From positions 1 through 35,056 of the forward strand of contig CACBLW010000013.1 in assembly GCA_902540265.1 (NCBI GenBank): a DNA stretch of 35,056 nucleotides, read 5' to 3'. The translations under genes were made by a program, and so were the position numbers. The notes beneath the pieces are model-generated. The model did no database searches. It was not told the DNA's origin and saw only the letters and a list, made by a program, of their open reading frames with translations. Below, piece by piece: positions 9,111 through 17,336 of this stretch. Position 1 is the stretch's first letter, and every line of letters begins with the position of its first letter. The stretch is from an uncultured Alphaproteobacteria bacterium (GTDB lineage Bacteria; Pseudomonadota; Alphaproteobacteria; HIMB59; GCA-002718135).

Positions 9111-10525
9111 TAATATAACGTTGATTTAATTTTATTATTTTCATTTAAAAACCTCTCTAAAAGGTTTTGACTAATTTTAATTCTATAATTTTTTGACGCT
9201 CTCATATCATCTATAGGATCAAATTCTTTTTTTATAATTTTCTTTGCTTCATTAATATTTTCTTCATTAAATATTTTATTTAATAAAAATTTTTGAGATT
9301 TTTCAGCTATTTTTGGTGTTTCTGCTAAACCTCCACAAACAATTTTTATTTCTTTGATAATATTTTTTTCAATTCTAGCATTTATAGCCATGAAAACAGA
9401 GCTTATATCATCATCAATTCTTTTTGAAATTTTATAACATTTAAGAATATTTTTTTTATTGATGGGTATTATAATTTCTTTAATTATTTCATTAGGCTTC
9501 AATTTTGTTTTTCGATAACTGAGAAAATAATTATCCAATAATAAAGTTTTTTTAACTTTTCCTTGAATTATAATTTTACTATTGAGTGCAATTAATACAG
9601 GCAAACTATCACCTATTGGAGATGCACTTCCAATGTTACCTCCAAGAGATGCAGTATTTCTTATTTGCTCAGATCCGTATCTTTCAAACATTTTAGCAAA
9701 TGTTGGATAAATATTTACTAAAATTGGTAAAATATCATTTATGGGAGTAGCAGATCCAATGTGTAAATTGTTATTTTTATTTTTAATATAATTTAAATCT
9801 TTATTTGAGCCTAAATAAAAAATATTTTTTAAATCTTTTCTTTTTTTTGTTACTTCAAGAGCTAGATCTGTACCCCCAACTAGTAAATGTCCATTACTAA
9901 TCTTTTGATAGTCTTTTATTAGAGAATTTAAATTATAATGGATGAAAAACTTAGAACCATTTTTTTTAATAACAGTATCAGTTTTCTTAATTGATTTTAA
10001 TAATCTAATAACTTTACTCTTTGAAAACTTATCACTTTTATAGTTATACATATTCTTAATTGCATTTTTAATTGGAAGATAACCTGTACATCTACATAAA
10101 TTTCCAGAAAGAAATTTATCAATATTTTCTTCTGTTGGTTTTATTTTATTTTCATACATATTGTACATTGACATGATAATACCTGGTGTACAAAAACCAC
10201 ATTGAGATCCGTCACTATCAATCATTGATTGTTGAACTGGATGAAGTTTATTTTTTTGTATATGCTCAACTGTTATTAATTGCTTACCATGCAAAGAATA
10301 CAAAAAAGTAATACACGTGTTTATACTTTTATAAGAAACTTTATTTTCTTTTAATTCACCTACAACTGCAGTACATGCTCCACAATCACCAGAAGCACAA
10401 CCTTCTTTTGTTCCAGTTAACTCATGATTATTACGAAGATAATTTAGTACCGTTGTATTTGTGTCTAAATCTTTGATAGATATTTTTTCTTCATTAAGAA
10501 GAAAATCGATATGCTCTCTAGACAC
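9110..10525 (-). CDS. xdhA: Xanthine dehydrogenase, iron-sulfur/FAD small subunit
   Basis: This 471-residue subunit carries a plant-type [2Fe-2S] cluster (Cys43, 48, 51, 71) and a second cluster (Cys109, 112, 144, 146; CGFC and CRC). A FAD domain follows from about residue 190, with LVGGTDLAL and the FAD-contacting GNIGSASPIGDSLP. It passes electrons from the molybdenum centre in XdhB to NAD+. The fused FeS-FAD layout is that of the Rhodobacter-type XdhAB enzyme. The start is GTG, whose G is shared with the uraH stop (TAGTG); no ATG gives a better N-terminus, since the ferredoxin domain begins at once. Confidence 0.95.
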   Translation of the reverse strand: MSREHIDFLLNEEKISIKDLDTNTTVLNYLRNNHELTGTKEGCASGDCGACTAVVGELKENKVSYKSINTCITFLYSLHGKQLITVEHIQKNKLHPVQQSMIDSDGSQCGFCTPGIIMSMYNMYENKIKPTEENIDKFLSGNLCRCTGYLPIKNAIKNMYNYKSDKFSKSKVIRLLKSIKKTDTVIKKNGSKFFIHYNLNSLIKDYQKISNGHLLVGGTDLALEVTKKRKDLKNIFYLGSNKDLNYIKNKNNNLHIGSATPINDILPILVNIYPTFAKMFERYGSEQIRNTASLGGNIGSASPIGDSLPVLIALNSKIIIQGKVKKTLLLDNYFLSYRKTKLKPNEIIKEIIIPINKKNILKCYKISKRIDDDISSVFMAINARIEKNIIKEIKIVCGGLAETPKIAEKSQKFLLNKIFNEENINEAKKIIKKEFDPIDDMRASKNYRIKISQNLLERFLNENNKIKSTLY

Positions 10526-10878
10526 TAGCTTCCTCTATATGTTGAATAACTCCACGGGGTAATAAGAAGAGGAACATGGTAGTGCTCTTCTTTGTTAATT
10601 CCAAATCTAATTATTACGTCATCAAGAAAGAATGGTTTATGAAGATTTGTAAATTCCTTAAAATAACTCCCGCAAAGAAATAATAACTCATATTTTCCAA
10701 GAATAAAATTCTCTTTACCTAATATAGGTTCATCACACCTGCCATCTTCATTGAGAGTGAAATTTGAAATTTTAACTTTATTTTCACCATCAATTTTAAA
10801 AAGAGACCCTTTTATACCAGAACCAGGCTTACCATTATAGGTATCCAAAACATGAGTAGTTAAATATCCTTTAGACAT
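10525..10878 (-). CDS. uraH: 5-hydroxyisourate hydrolase (transthyretin-related)
   Basis: This 117-residue protein ends in the diagnostic YRGS tetrapeptide (114-117) and carries the family's active-site set: His9 in TTHVLD, Arg47 in DGRCDEP, and the HYHVPLL strand at 99-105. No signal peptide is present, so it acts in the cytoplasm, hydrolysing the 5-hydroxyisourate made by PuuD to OHCU for UraD. It is the first gene of the leftward operon. The promoter must lie in the 52 bases separating it from the divergent puuE gene. Its stop overlaps the GTG start of xdhA by one base. Confidence 0.96.
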   Translation of the reverse strand: MSKGYLTTHVLDTYNGKPGSGIKGSLFKIDGENKVKISNFTLNEDGRCDEPILGKENFILGKYELLFLCGSYFKEFTNLHKPFFLDDVIIRFGINKEEHYHVPLLITPWSYSTYRGS

Positions 10879-10930
10879 AATACTTATTCGTTTATACAGT
10901 ATTTAACTAAATATTAAATCAAGCATTTTT
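10879..10930. promoter_or_regulatory. Shared divergent control region of the purine locus
   Basis: These 52 bases are the only gap between the leftward uraH-to-puuD operon and the rightward puuE operon, so both promoters must lie here or just inside the genes. A 14-base dyad, TATTTAACTAAATA, lies at 10900-10913. Reading leftward there is a TATAAA hexamer (10891-10896) that could be a -10 element for uraH, but no well-spaced -35 partner is obvious. The dyad could be an operator, though short AT palindromes arise easily at this base composition. Confidence 0.4.
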
Positions 10931-11842
10931 ATGAAAGACGACAGAAATTATATAGGTTACGGAAATAATGACTCTAACTTTTTTTGGCCCAACAAATCAA
11001 AACTCGCTCTTCAATTTGTTCTAAATTATGAGGAAGGTGCTGAAAATTCAATATTGAATGGTGATGAAGGATCAGAAACTTTTTTATCTGAAATAATTAA
11101 TGCTAAGCAAATAATAGGTTCCAGAAATATGAATATGGAGTCAATTTATGAATATGGCTCAAGAAGAGGTTTTTGGAGAATACATAATGAGTTTGAAAAA
11201 AGAAAATTACCTCTAACAATATTTGGTGTTGGTATGGCTTTAGAAAAAAACCCTGATGTTTGTGAACAAATAATTAAATCAAAGTATGAAGTAGCTAGTC
11301 ATGGTTATAGATGGATAGACTATCAAAATATAACTGAGGAGGTTGAAAAAGAACATACTATAAAATGTAACAACATTATTAAGGATATTTTTGGATATTT
11401 TCCTTTTGGTTGGTATACTGGTAGAACAAGTCCAAATACAAGAAATATAATTTTAGATAATACAAATATTATTTATGATAGTGACTCATATGCAGATGAT
11501 TTACCCTATTGGATAAAAGTAAAAAATAAAAAACATCTTATTATTCCATACACTCTAGATAATAATGATATGAGATTCTCTACCTTACAAGGTTTTAACA
11601 CAGGTGAAGATTTTTATAATTACTTAAAAAACTCATTCGATACATTATACAGAGAAGCAAATGAACTCAATAAACCTAAAATGATGAGTGTGGGTTTACA
11701 TTGTCGATTAATAGCAAGGCCAGGACGATTTATGTCTTTGGTAAAATTTTTGAATTATATTTCTGGTTATAATGACATTTGGATTTGTAAAAGAGAGGAA
11801 ATTGCCAATCATTGGTATGAAAATTTTAGTGATGAAAATTAA
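10931..11842 (+). CDS. puuE: Allantoinase, polysaccharide-deacetylase type (PuuE)
   Basis: This 303-residue protein of the NodB/polysaccharide-deacetylase fold has the PuuE signatures NYEEGAE (32-38), GDEGSE (44-49), SHGYRW (123-128) and GWYTGR. It is unrelated to the metallo-dependent amidohydrolase AllB. The family hydrolyses allantoin to allantoate without the usual metal centre. It is the first gene of the rightward catabolic operon and overlaps uraD by 11 bases. In pathway order it acts after UraD and before Alc. No signal peptide is seen. Confidence 0.94.
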   Translation: MKDDRNYIGYGNNDSNFFWPNKSKLALQFVLNYEEGAENSILNGDEGSETFLSEIINAKQIIGSRNMNMESIYEYGSRRGFWRIHNEFEKRKLPLTIFGVGMALEKNPDVCEQIIKSKYEVASHGYRWIDYQNITEEVEKEHTIKCNNIIKDIFGYFPFGWYTGRTSPNTRNIILDNTNIIYDSDSYADDLPYWIKVKNKKHLIIPYTLDNNDMRFSTLQGFNTGEDFYNYLKNSFDTLYREANELNKPKMMSVGLHCRLIARPGRFMSLVKFLNYISGYNDIWICKREEIANHWYENFSDEN

Positions 11843-12341
11843 AGATATAAATAATTATAATTCTGAAAAGTTTATTAATTCTTTTAAAAATATTTATGAA
11901 GAATCTAAATTTATAACAGAACATGCTGATAAAAAGCGACCATTTAAAAATAAAAAAGAAATGATATTAGTGTTTTTAGAATTATTTGATAAATTAGATG
12001 AAAAAACTAAAATAAATATAATTAAAAAACATCCTGATCTAGCCAATAAAATAAAAATAAATAAAGGTTTGTCTGAACTATCTGATGAAGAACAAACTAG
12101 ATCAGGTTTAAAAGATTGTTCAGAAGAAGAATTTAACATATTTAATGACTTAAATTCTAGATTTAAAAATAAATTTAATATTCCATTTATTTTTGCAGTT
12201 AGAAATAAAAATAAGAATGAAATTATAACAGAGTTTAAAAATAGATTAGAAAATAATGATTTAAGCTTAGAAATAAAAATTTCAATATCGCAAGTAAAAG
12301 AAATTGCTAAATTAAGATTAACAGAATTAATTAATGAATAA
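11832..12341 (+). CDS. uraD: OHCU decarboxylase
   Basis: I start this 169-residue protein at the ATG at 11832, not at earlier in-frame ATGs inside puuE. This start makes the catalytic histidine His67 in KHPDLA and the paired glutamate Glu87 in SDEEQ, agreeing with the numbering I recall for characterised UraD. Other family segments are HADKKRPF (31-38), SGLKDCSEEE (91-100) and RFKNKFNIPFIF (110-121). It decarboxylates 2-oxo-4-hydroxy-4-carboxy-5-ureidoimidazoline to S-allantoin, the substrate of PuuE. It overlaps puuE by 11 bases and alc by 8, so the genes are likely translationally coupled. Confidence 0.94.
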   Translation: MKIKDINNYNSEKFINSFKNIYEESKFITEHADKKRPFKNKKEMILVFLELFDKLDEKTKINIIKKHPDLANKIKINKGLSELSDEEQTRSGLKDCSEEEFNIFNDLNSRFKNKFNIPFIFAVRNKNKNEIITEFKNRLENNDLSLEIKISISQVKEIAKLRLTELINE

Positions 12342-13311
12342 GAAATACATTCAAAAAAATTATATAAACTTATGTAGTAAGGTTTTAGGTACAAAAATTC
12401 ATAGTTTTTCTGATCAGTTTTTTGGATCAGCATCCAGATTGCTTAAAGATGAACAGCCAATTTTTAAAGAAGGGGTATATGATAAAAATGGGAAGTGGAT
12501 GGATGGATGGGAAACAAGAAGAAAAAGAATTAAAGGAAATGATTATGTTACTATTAAATTAGGTCTTCCTGGTAAAATTAATTTTGCTGAAATAGATACA
12601 AGCTATTTTAATGGTAACCAACCTGAATACGCAAGCATTGATGCTTGTTATTTTGAAAAAAATAAATTTAATTGGGTAAATATTTTATCAAAAAAAAAAC
12701 TTAAACCAAATTATCTTCATGATTTTAAAACTAAGCAGAATAAAAAAGTTTTTAATTTCGTAAGGTTGAATATCTTTCCAGATGGAGGAGTTGCAAGATT
12801 AAAATTATTAGGAAATTTAGATGTATCAAAATTAAAATTTCCAAATAAAAAATTTGATTTGTTAAGTGTCCTTAATGGATCAAAAATTGTGGCATGTAGC
12901 GATGAACATTTTGGAAGGGCAGAAAATTTATTACTTCCATTTAAATCTAAAAATATGGGCAATGGTTGGGAAACTAAAAGAAGAAGAGGATCAGGATATG
13001 ATTGGGTTATAATTAAACTTGGAAAACCTGGTTTAATTGAAAAGTTTTATATTGAAACTCATTATTTTAAAGGTAACTATCCGTCCCATTGCTCAGTACA
13101 AGCTCTTTATTCAATAAAAAATATAAATGTAAGCAAATTAATAAATGAAAGCAAAAATTGGAAATATTTAATAAAAAATAAAAGTCTAAAACCTAATTCA
13201 TCATTAAAAATTAATTCAACTAAACACATTAAAAAAATAAATTATTTGAAGTTAAATATTTATCCTGACGGTGGCATTTCGCGGATTAGAGCGATTGGAA
13301 AGTTTTTGTGA
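12334..13311 (+). CDS. alc: Allantoicase
   Basis: This 325-residue protein is built from two allantoicase repeats. GWETRRKR at 58-65 matches GWETKRRR at 212-219, and NIFPDGGVARLKLLG at 147-161 matches NIYPDGGISRIRAIG near the C-terminus. Each repeat also carries an F.GSA/FGRAE segment and a KLG.PG turn. The enzyme splits allantoate into urea and S-ureidoglycolate, the substrate for AllA encoded next. The start overlaps the end of uraD by eight bases (ATGAATAA). Length and repeat structure are normal for the family. Confidence 0.95.
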   Translation: MNKKYIQKNYINLCSKVLGTKIHSFSDQFFGSASRLLKDEQPIFKEGVYDKNGKWMDGWETRRKRIKGNDYVTIKLGLPGKINFAEIDTSYFNGNQPEYASIDACYFEKNKFNWVNILSKKKLKPNYLHDFKTKQNKKVFNFVRLNIFPDGGVARLKLLGNLDVSKLKFPNKKFDLLSVLNGSKIVACSDEHFGRAENLLLPFKSKNMGNGWETKRRRGSGYDWVIIKLGKPGLIEKFYIETHYFKGNYPSHCSVQALYSIKNINVSKLINESKNWKYLIKNKSLKPNSSLKINSTKHIKKINYLKLNIYPDGGISRIRAIGKFL

Positions 13312-13802
13312 AATATAAGATAAAGAATATTAGTAAAGAGAATTTTAAAAATTACGGTGATTTAATTACAACATCTAATAAAGAATATGAAAGTATTAAT
13401 AAAAATACAACCGATAGTTTTTTTGATTTAGCAAATATTCAAATAATTGGTGATGACAAAAGATCTAGATTAAATATTTTCCAAGCAAAGAAAAGAAACT
13501 TTCCATTAAAAATTAACATGTTGGAAAATCACCCCTACAGTTCTCAAGTATTTCTTCCTTTTAATTCTACAGGGTTTTTAGTTTTAGTTGCTCCAATAGG
13601 TGACAAACCTAAAATTGATTTAATTGAAATATTCAAAGTAAGTGGTGGTGATGGTATAAATTTTAATCCCAAAGTATGGCATTTTCCTCTAATATCTCTT
13701 GAGAATGAAAAATATATTACCATTGATAAAAAAGATGCTGATAATAATATTGAGATTTATAATTTTGAACAATCAGAAATATTTGAATTAAAATATGAGT
13801 GA
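13308..13802 (+). CDS. allA: Ureidoglycolate lyase
   Basis: This 164-residue cupin-fold protein has the family core HPYSSQVFLP (75-84) with FLVLVAP (90-96) and the conserved VWHFPL (123-128). It cleaves ureidoglycolate to glyoxylate and urea, completing catabolism of the purine ring. The start is GTG overlapping the alc stop by four bases (GTGA), and the end overlaps the transporter ATPase gene by eight bases. Its presence, instead of an allantoate or ureidoglycolate amidohydrolase, means the ring nitrogen leaves as urea and not ammonia. Confidence 0.92.
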   Translation: MKYKIKNISKENFKNYGDLITTSNKEYESINKNTTDSFFDLANIQIIGDDKRSRLNIFQAKKRNFPLKINMLENHPYSSQVFLPFNSTGFLVLVAPIGDKPKIDLIEIFKVSGGDGINFNPKVWHFPLISLENEKYITIDKKDADNNIEIYNFEQSEIFELKYE

Positions 13803-15300
13803 TACAATATTAAATATAGAAAATATTACAAAATCTTTTCCAAGAGTAATTGCAAACAAAAAGGTTACTTTTGATATTAAAAAAAATGCAGTTCATGCAA
13901 TTTTAGGAGAAAATGGAGCAGGGAAATCTACTTTGGTAAAAATTCTATACGGTCTTTTAGAACCAGATGAAGGAAATATTAAATTAAATAATAAGGATTT
14001 TAAAGTTAATTCCCCAGCAGAAGCAAGGAAACAAGGAATAGGAATGGTATTTCAGCATTTTTCTTTATTTGATTCTTTATCAGTAAAAGAAAATTTAATT
14101 TTAGGAATAGATGAAAAGATGTCTTATTCAGATTTAGAAGATAAGCTAGAAAATATAAGCTCAAGATATAATCTTCCCTTAGATTTAGATGCTCCAATTA
14201 CCGCTTTATCAGCTGGAGAAAAACAACGTGTAGAAATTGTAAGAATTTTATTACAAGACCCTCAGATACTTATCATGGATGAACCAACTTCAGTCTTAAC
14301 ACCACAAGAAGTTGAAAGTTTGTTTGTAACATTAAATGCACTCGTCAAAGAAGGTCGTACTATATTATATATCACTCATAAACTCGAAGAAGTAATATCA
14401 ATATGTGATACAGTTACAATAATGAGAAGTGGTGAAATTATAGACACTTCAAGTACTTCTAATCAAACAGCAAAAACACTGGCAACAAAAATGCTAGGAC
14501 AAAAATTAGATGATTTAAAAACTAATTATGGGCATATAAAAGATAAAGTTAACTTTGAAGTAAAAAATATTTCATGTGATTTTAATGATCCATTTTTAAC
14601 AGATCTTAAAAATATTTCTTTTCAAGTTAGAGTTGGTGAAATTTATGGCATTGCTGGTGTTGCTGGTAATGGACAATCAGAATTAATGGACATTTTAACA
14701 GGGGAAAATATAAATATTAAATCTGGATCAATTACTTTTGATAGTAAAAAAATCGAAAAGTATGGACCACAAAAAAGAAGAGATTTATCTATTTCTTTTG
14801 TTCCCGAGAATAGACTGGGTCATAGTGCAGTACCTGAGTTAAGTTTGTCTGAAAATATTCTTTTAAGTCAATTTCCAAAAAATAATTTTATTAAAAATGG
14901 TATAATATTGAAAAATAACGTTGATGATTTTGCCAATAATGTAATTAATGAATTTAAAGTTATTACTCCTGGGAATGACGCAAAAGCATCAAGTTTATCT
15001 GGAGGAAATTTACAAAAATACGTCATTGGTAGAGAAATATCATCTAAGCCAAAAATATTAATTATTTCACATCCAACTTGGGGGATAGATGCCGGAGCAG
15101 AGCATTCTATAAGAGAGTCTTTGATAGAATTATCTCAAAATGGAACATCTATAATTGTTATTTCTCAAGATTTAGATGAATTGATTGAGATTACTCATAA
15201 AATATCTGTTATTTACGATGGAAAATTATCCAAACCTTTTAGAACTAGTGAAGTAGAAATAGAAAAATTAGGATTATTGATGGGGGGAAAAAATGAATAA
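13795..15300 (+). CDS. Fused ABC ATPase of a nucleoside/purine importer (NupO-like)
   Basis: This 501-residue protein has two tandem ABC domains. The first is intact: Walker A GENGAGKS 38-45, Q-loop FQHFSLF, signature LSAGE 138-142, Walker B ILIMDEP 158-164. The second has a degenerate Walker A (GVAGNGQS 288-295, no lysine), a normal LSGGN at 401-405 and a Walker B without the acidic pair (ILIISHP 421-427). This asymmetry is typical of ATPases serving CUT2 sugar and BMP-type nucleoside importers. It overlaps allA by eight bases and the first permease gene by eight. The catabolic context suggests purine bases, nucleosides, urate or allantoin as cargo. Confidence 0.92.
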   Translation: MSDTILNIENITKSFPRVIANKKVTFDIKKNAVHAILGENGAGKSTLVKILYGLLEPDEGNIKLNNKDFKVNSPAEARKQGIGMVFQHFSLFDSLSVKENLILGIDEKMSYSDLEDKLENISSRYNLPLDLDAPITALSAGEKQRVEIVRILLQDPQILIMDEPTSVLTPQEVESLFVTLNALVKEGRTILYITHKLEEVISICDTVTIMRSGEIIDTSSTSNQTAKTLATKMLGQKLDDLKTNYGHIKDKVNFEVKNISCDFNDPFLTDLKNISFQVRVGEIYGIAGVAGNGQSELMDILTGENINIKSGSITFDSKKIEKYGPQKRRDLSISFVPENRLGHSAVPELSLSENILLSQFPKNNFIKNGIILKNNVDDFANNVINEFKVITPGNDAKASSLSGGNLQKYVIGREISSKPKILIISHPTWGIDAGAEHSIRESLIELSQNGTSIIVISQDLDELIEITHKISVIYDGKLSKPFRTSEVEIEKLGLLMGGKNE

Positions 15301-16366
15301 TTTATTTCCCTCTATAGTTTCTCGCTCACAGAGTTCGGGTCTAATGAATTTTTTCGTTCCCATAATTTCTATTGTTTTAACCTTAATTACAGGTTCAATT
15401 ATTTTTATTCTTCTTGGTTTTGATCCAGCTTATGCATTGTATACTTTTTTTATTTCACCTATTTCTTCAACCTACGGTATTTCTGAATTGTTTGTAAAAG
15501 CAACTCCATTAGCCTTAATTGCAATTGGTCTCTCATATTGTTTTAAGAATAATATTTATAATATTGGAGCTGAAGGACAACTTACCATGGGTGCAATTTT
15601 TGGTGGAGGTATTGCTATATTATTTCATGATACAAACGCTTTCTGGTTATTGCCATTAATGATTTTTGCTGGAGCAATTGGAGGAGCATTATGGGGTTTA
15701 ATTCCAGCTATTTTAAAAACAAAATTTAATACAAATGAAATTTTAACAAGTCTAATGTTGGTTTATGTTGCCTTATTTATTTTAGATTATTTAGTGGTAG
15801 GGCCTTGGAAAGATCCATTTGGTTATAGCTTTCCTAAATCAAGACCATTTAGTGAATCTGGAAGAATGCCTCTATTATTTGATGGTTTAAGGGTGCACTT
15901 TGGATTAATTATAACTTTATTTTTAATTTTTGTATCTTGGTTTATATTTTCAAAAACTATTTTTGGCTTTCAATTAAAAGTATCTGGATACAGTCCTAAA
16001 GCTGCTAGATATGCAGGTTTTAATCAAACAACTTTAGTTTTTTTTGCTTTTGCAGTTTGTGGTGCCTTTGCAGGTATTGCTGGTTTAGCCGAAGTATCTG
16101 GTCCAATTGGATTATTATATAGAGATATTTCTCCAAATTATGGATTTACTGCAATTATTGTAGCTTTCTTAGGTAGACTTCACCCAATAGGTATTATTTT
16201 TGCTTCTTTAGTTATCGCTCTTACCTATCTTGGCGCTGAAGACGCACAATTGTTTTTACAAATACCTTCAGCAGTAGGTTTTATATTTCAAGGTTTGGTT
16301 TTATTTTATTTATTAGGTGCAGAATTACTAATTAACTATAAATTAACTTACAAAAAATTATTATGA
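15293..16366 (+). CDS. ABC importer permease 1 (NupP-like, BPD_transp_2)
   Basis: This 357-residue inner-membrane protein has eight to ten hydrophobic helices and the NIYNIGAEGQLTMGAI segment. That segment is characteristic of permeases paired with BMP-family binding proteins. A cytoplasmic segment KVSGYSPKAARYAGF near residues 228-242 fits the ATPase-coupling region (compare AVGESHNSAHALGYS in the second permease). It overlaps the ATPase gene by eight bases (ATGAATAA) and the second permease gene by four. With that partner it should form the heterodimeric channel of the purine importer. Confidence 0.93.
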   Translation: MNNLFPSIVSRSQSSGLMNFFVPIISIVLTLITGSIIFILLGFDPAYALYTFFISPISSTYGISELFVKATPLALIAIGLSYCFKNNIYNIGAEGQLTMGAIFGGGIAILFHDTNAFWLLPLMIFAGAIGGALWGLIPAILKTKFNTNEILTSLMLVYVALFILDYLVVGPWKDPFGYSFPKSRPFSESGRMPLLFDGLRVHFGLIITLFLIFVSWFIFSKTIFGFQLKVSGYSPKAARYAGFNQTTLVFFAFAVCGAFAGIAGLAEVSGPIGLLYRDISPNYGFTAIIVAFLGRLHPIGIIFASLVIALTYLGAEDAQLFLQIPSAVGFIFQGLVLFYLLGAELLINYKLTYKKLL

Positions 16367-17232
16367 ATTTAGATTTAATACTTGGAATATTACAAATTGT
16401 TTTAATTGCAACAACACCTCTTGTTTTTGCTGGTATAGGTGAATTAGTTACAGAAAAATCTGGAGTATTAAATTTAGGTGTAGAAGGAATGATGTTGGTA
16501 GGAGCGGTGTCCGCTTTTATTATCTTAGTAATTACTGGAAGTTATTTCCTAGCTTTTTTTGTATCTATATTATCAGGTATTATCATGTCTGGCTTATTTG
16601 CTTTTCTAGTTCTATTTTTAATGTCAAATCAAATTGCTACAGGATTAGCATTAACTATTTTTGGAATAGGTCTTAGTTCGATGCTGGGCAAACAATATAT
16701 TGGAACACCAATTGATGGTCTGTCACCATGGTTTTTTGTTATATTTTCTTTCCTAATTGTATTTTTGGTTAGTTATTTTTTTTATAAAACTAAAGCTGGT
16801 TTAATTTTAAGAGCAGTAGGGGAATCTCATAATTCTGCACATGCATTAGGATATAGCGTTATTAAAATTAGATTTTTATCAATTTTATTTGGAGGTTCTA
16901 TGTGTGCTCTTGCAGGATCATATATTTCAATTTGTTATGCTCCAATGTGGCAAGAAGGTATGACAGCTGGACGAGGATGGATAGCGTTAGCTTTAGTTGT
17001 ATTTGCAACTTGGAAACCAGAAAGAGTGCTTATTGGAGCCTATATATTTGGAGGTGTTACTATTCTTCAAATGAATCTTCAGGCTTTAGGTTTAAGATTT
17101 CCTGGTCAATTTTTCAGCATGGCACCATATGTTGCAACTATTATAGTTTTAGTATTAATTTCTAGTAATAAATTAAGAATAAAACTTAGTGCACCAGCTT
17201 CATTAACTATTCCTTTTTATAAGGGTAGATAA
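16363..17232 (+). CDS. ABC importer permease 2 (NupQ-like, BPD_transp_2)
   Basis: This 289-residue inner-membrane protein is homologous to the first permease. It has the VLNLGVEGMMLVGAV segment (35-49) and a coupling stretch AVGESHNSAHALGYS around 151-165. About eight helices are evident. It forms the second half of the membrane channel. The ATG overlaps the first permease stop by four bases (ATGA). After its stop comes a 104-base gap, the longest in the rightward operon, before the periplasmic binding protein gene. Confidence 0.93.
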   Translation: MNLDLILGILQIVLIATTPLVFAGIGELVTEKSGVLNLGVEGMMLVGAVSAFIILVITGSYFLAFFVSILSGIIMSGLFAFLVLFLMSNQIATGLALTIFGIGLSSMLGKQYIGTPIDGLSPWFFVIFSFLIVFLVSYFFYKTKAGLILRAVGESHNSAHALGYSVIKIRFLSILFGGSMCALAGSYISICYAPMWQEGMTAGRGWIALALVVFATWKPERVLIGAYIFGGVTILQMNLQALGLRFPGQFFSMAPYVATIIVLVLISSNKLRIKLSAPASLTIPFYKGR

Positions 17233-17259
17233 ATATCCACTTTTTTTTATTTATTTTCT

Positions 17260-17290
17260 TATAGAATTATTGATCAAATCTAGTTCTATA
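17260..17290 (+). repeat. Hairpin between permease and binding-protein genes
   Basis: TATAGAATTA (17260-17269) can pair over its full ten bases, with one G-U wobble, with TAGTTCTATA (17281-17290). The 11-base loop begins with the palindrome TTGATCAA (17270-17277). No T-run follows, so it does not look like a simple terminator. It may be an mRNA-stabilising or processing stem, or an operator for the binding-protein gene. Confidence 0.5.
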
Positions 17291-17323
17291 TTAAAAATGT
17301 CTTTGAGTAATCGTTATATTAGC

Positions 17324-17331
17324 AGGTGAGG
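17324..17331 (+). promoter_or_regulatory. Strong Shine-Dalgarno site before the binding-protein gene
   Basis: AGGTGAGG lies five bases before the ATG at 17337 and contains AGGTGA, the 3' half of the full consensus. Most genes here overlap their upstream neighbour and show little or no such site. This one is expected to be translated efficiently and independently. Confidence 0.6.
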
Positions 17332-17336
17332 TTAAA

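Noticed and set aside
11894-12433. A 179-residue open frame on the minus strand opposite uraD and the start of alc
   Set aside because: It has no family motifs and is biased to Leu, Phe and Ser as expected for the complement of AT-rich coding DNA. The plus strand here encodes a clear UraD with His67 and Glu87 in place.
15061-15090. Loss-of-function in the second ABC domain of the transporter ATPase
   Set aside because: The missing Walker A lysine and Walker B acid residues are normal for the second half of this transporter family, so it is not a sign of decay.
16902-17165. An 87-residue plus-strand frame inside the second permease gene
   Set aside because: It lies wholly inside a gene with strong permease motifs in another frame, and its own product is Cys/Ser/Tyr-rich without recognisable features.
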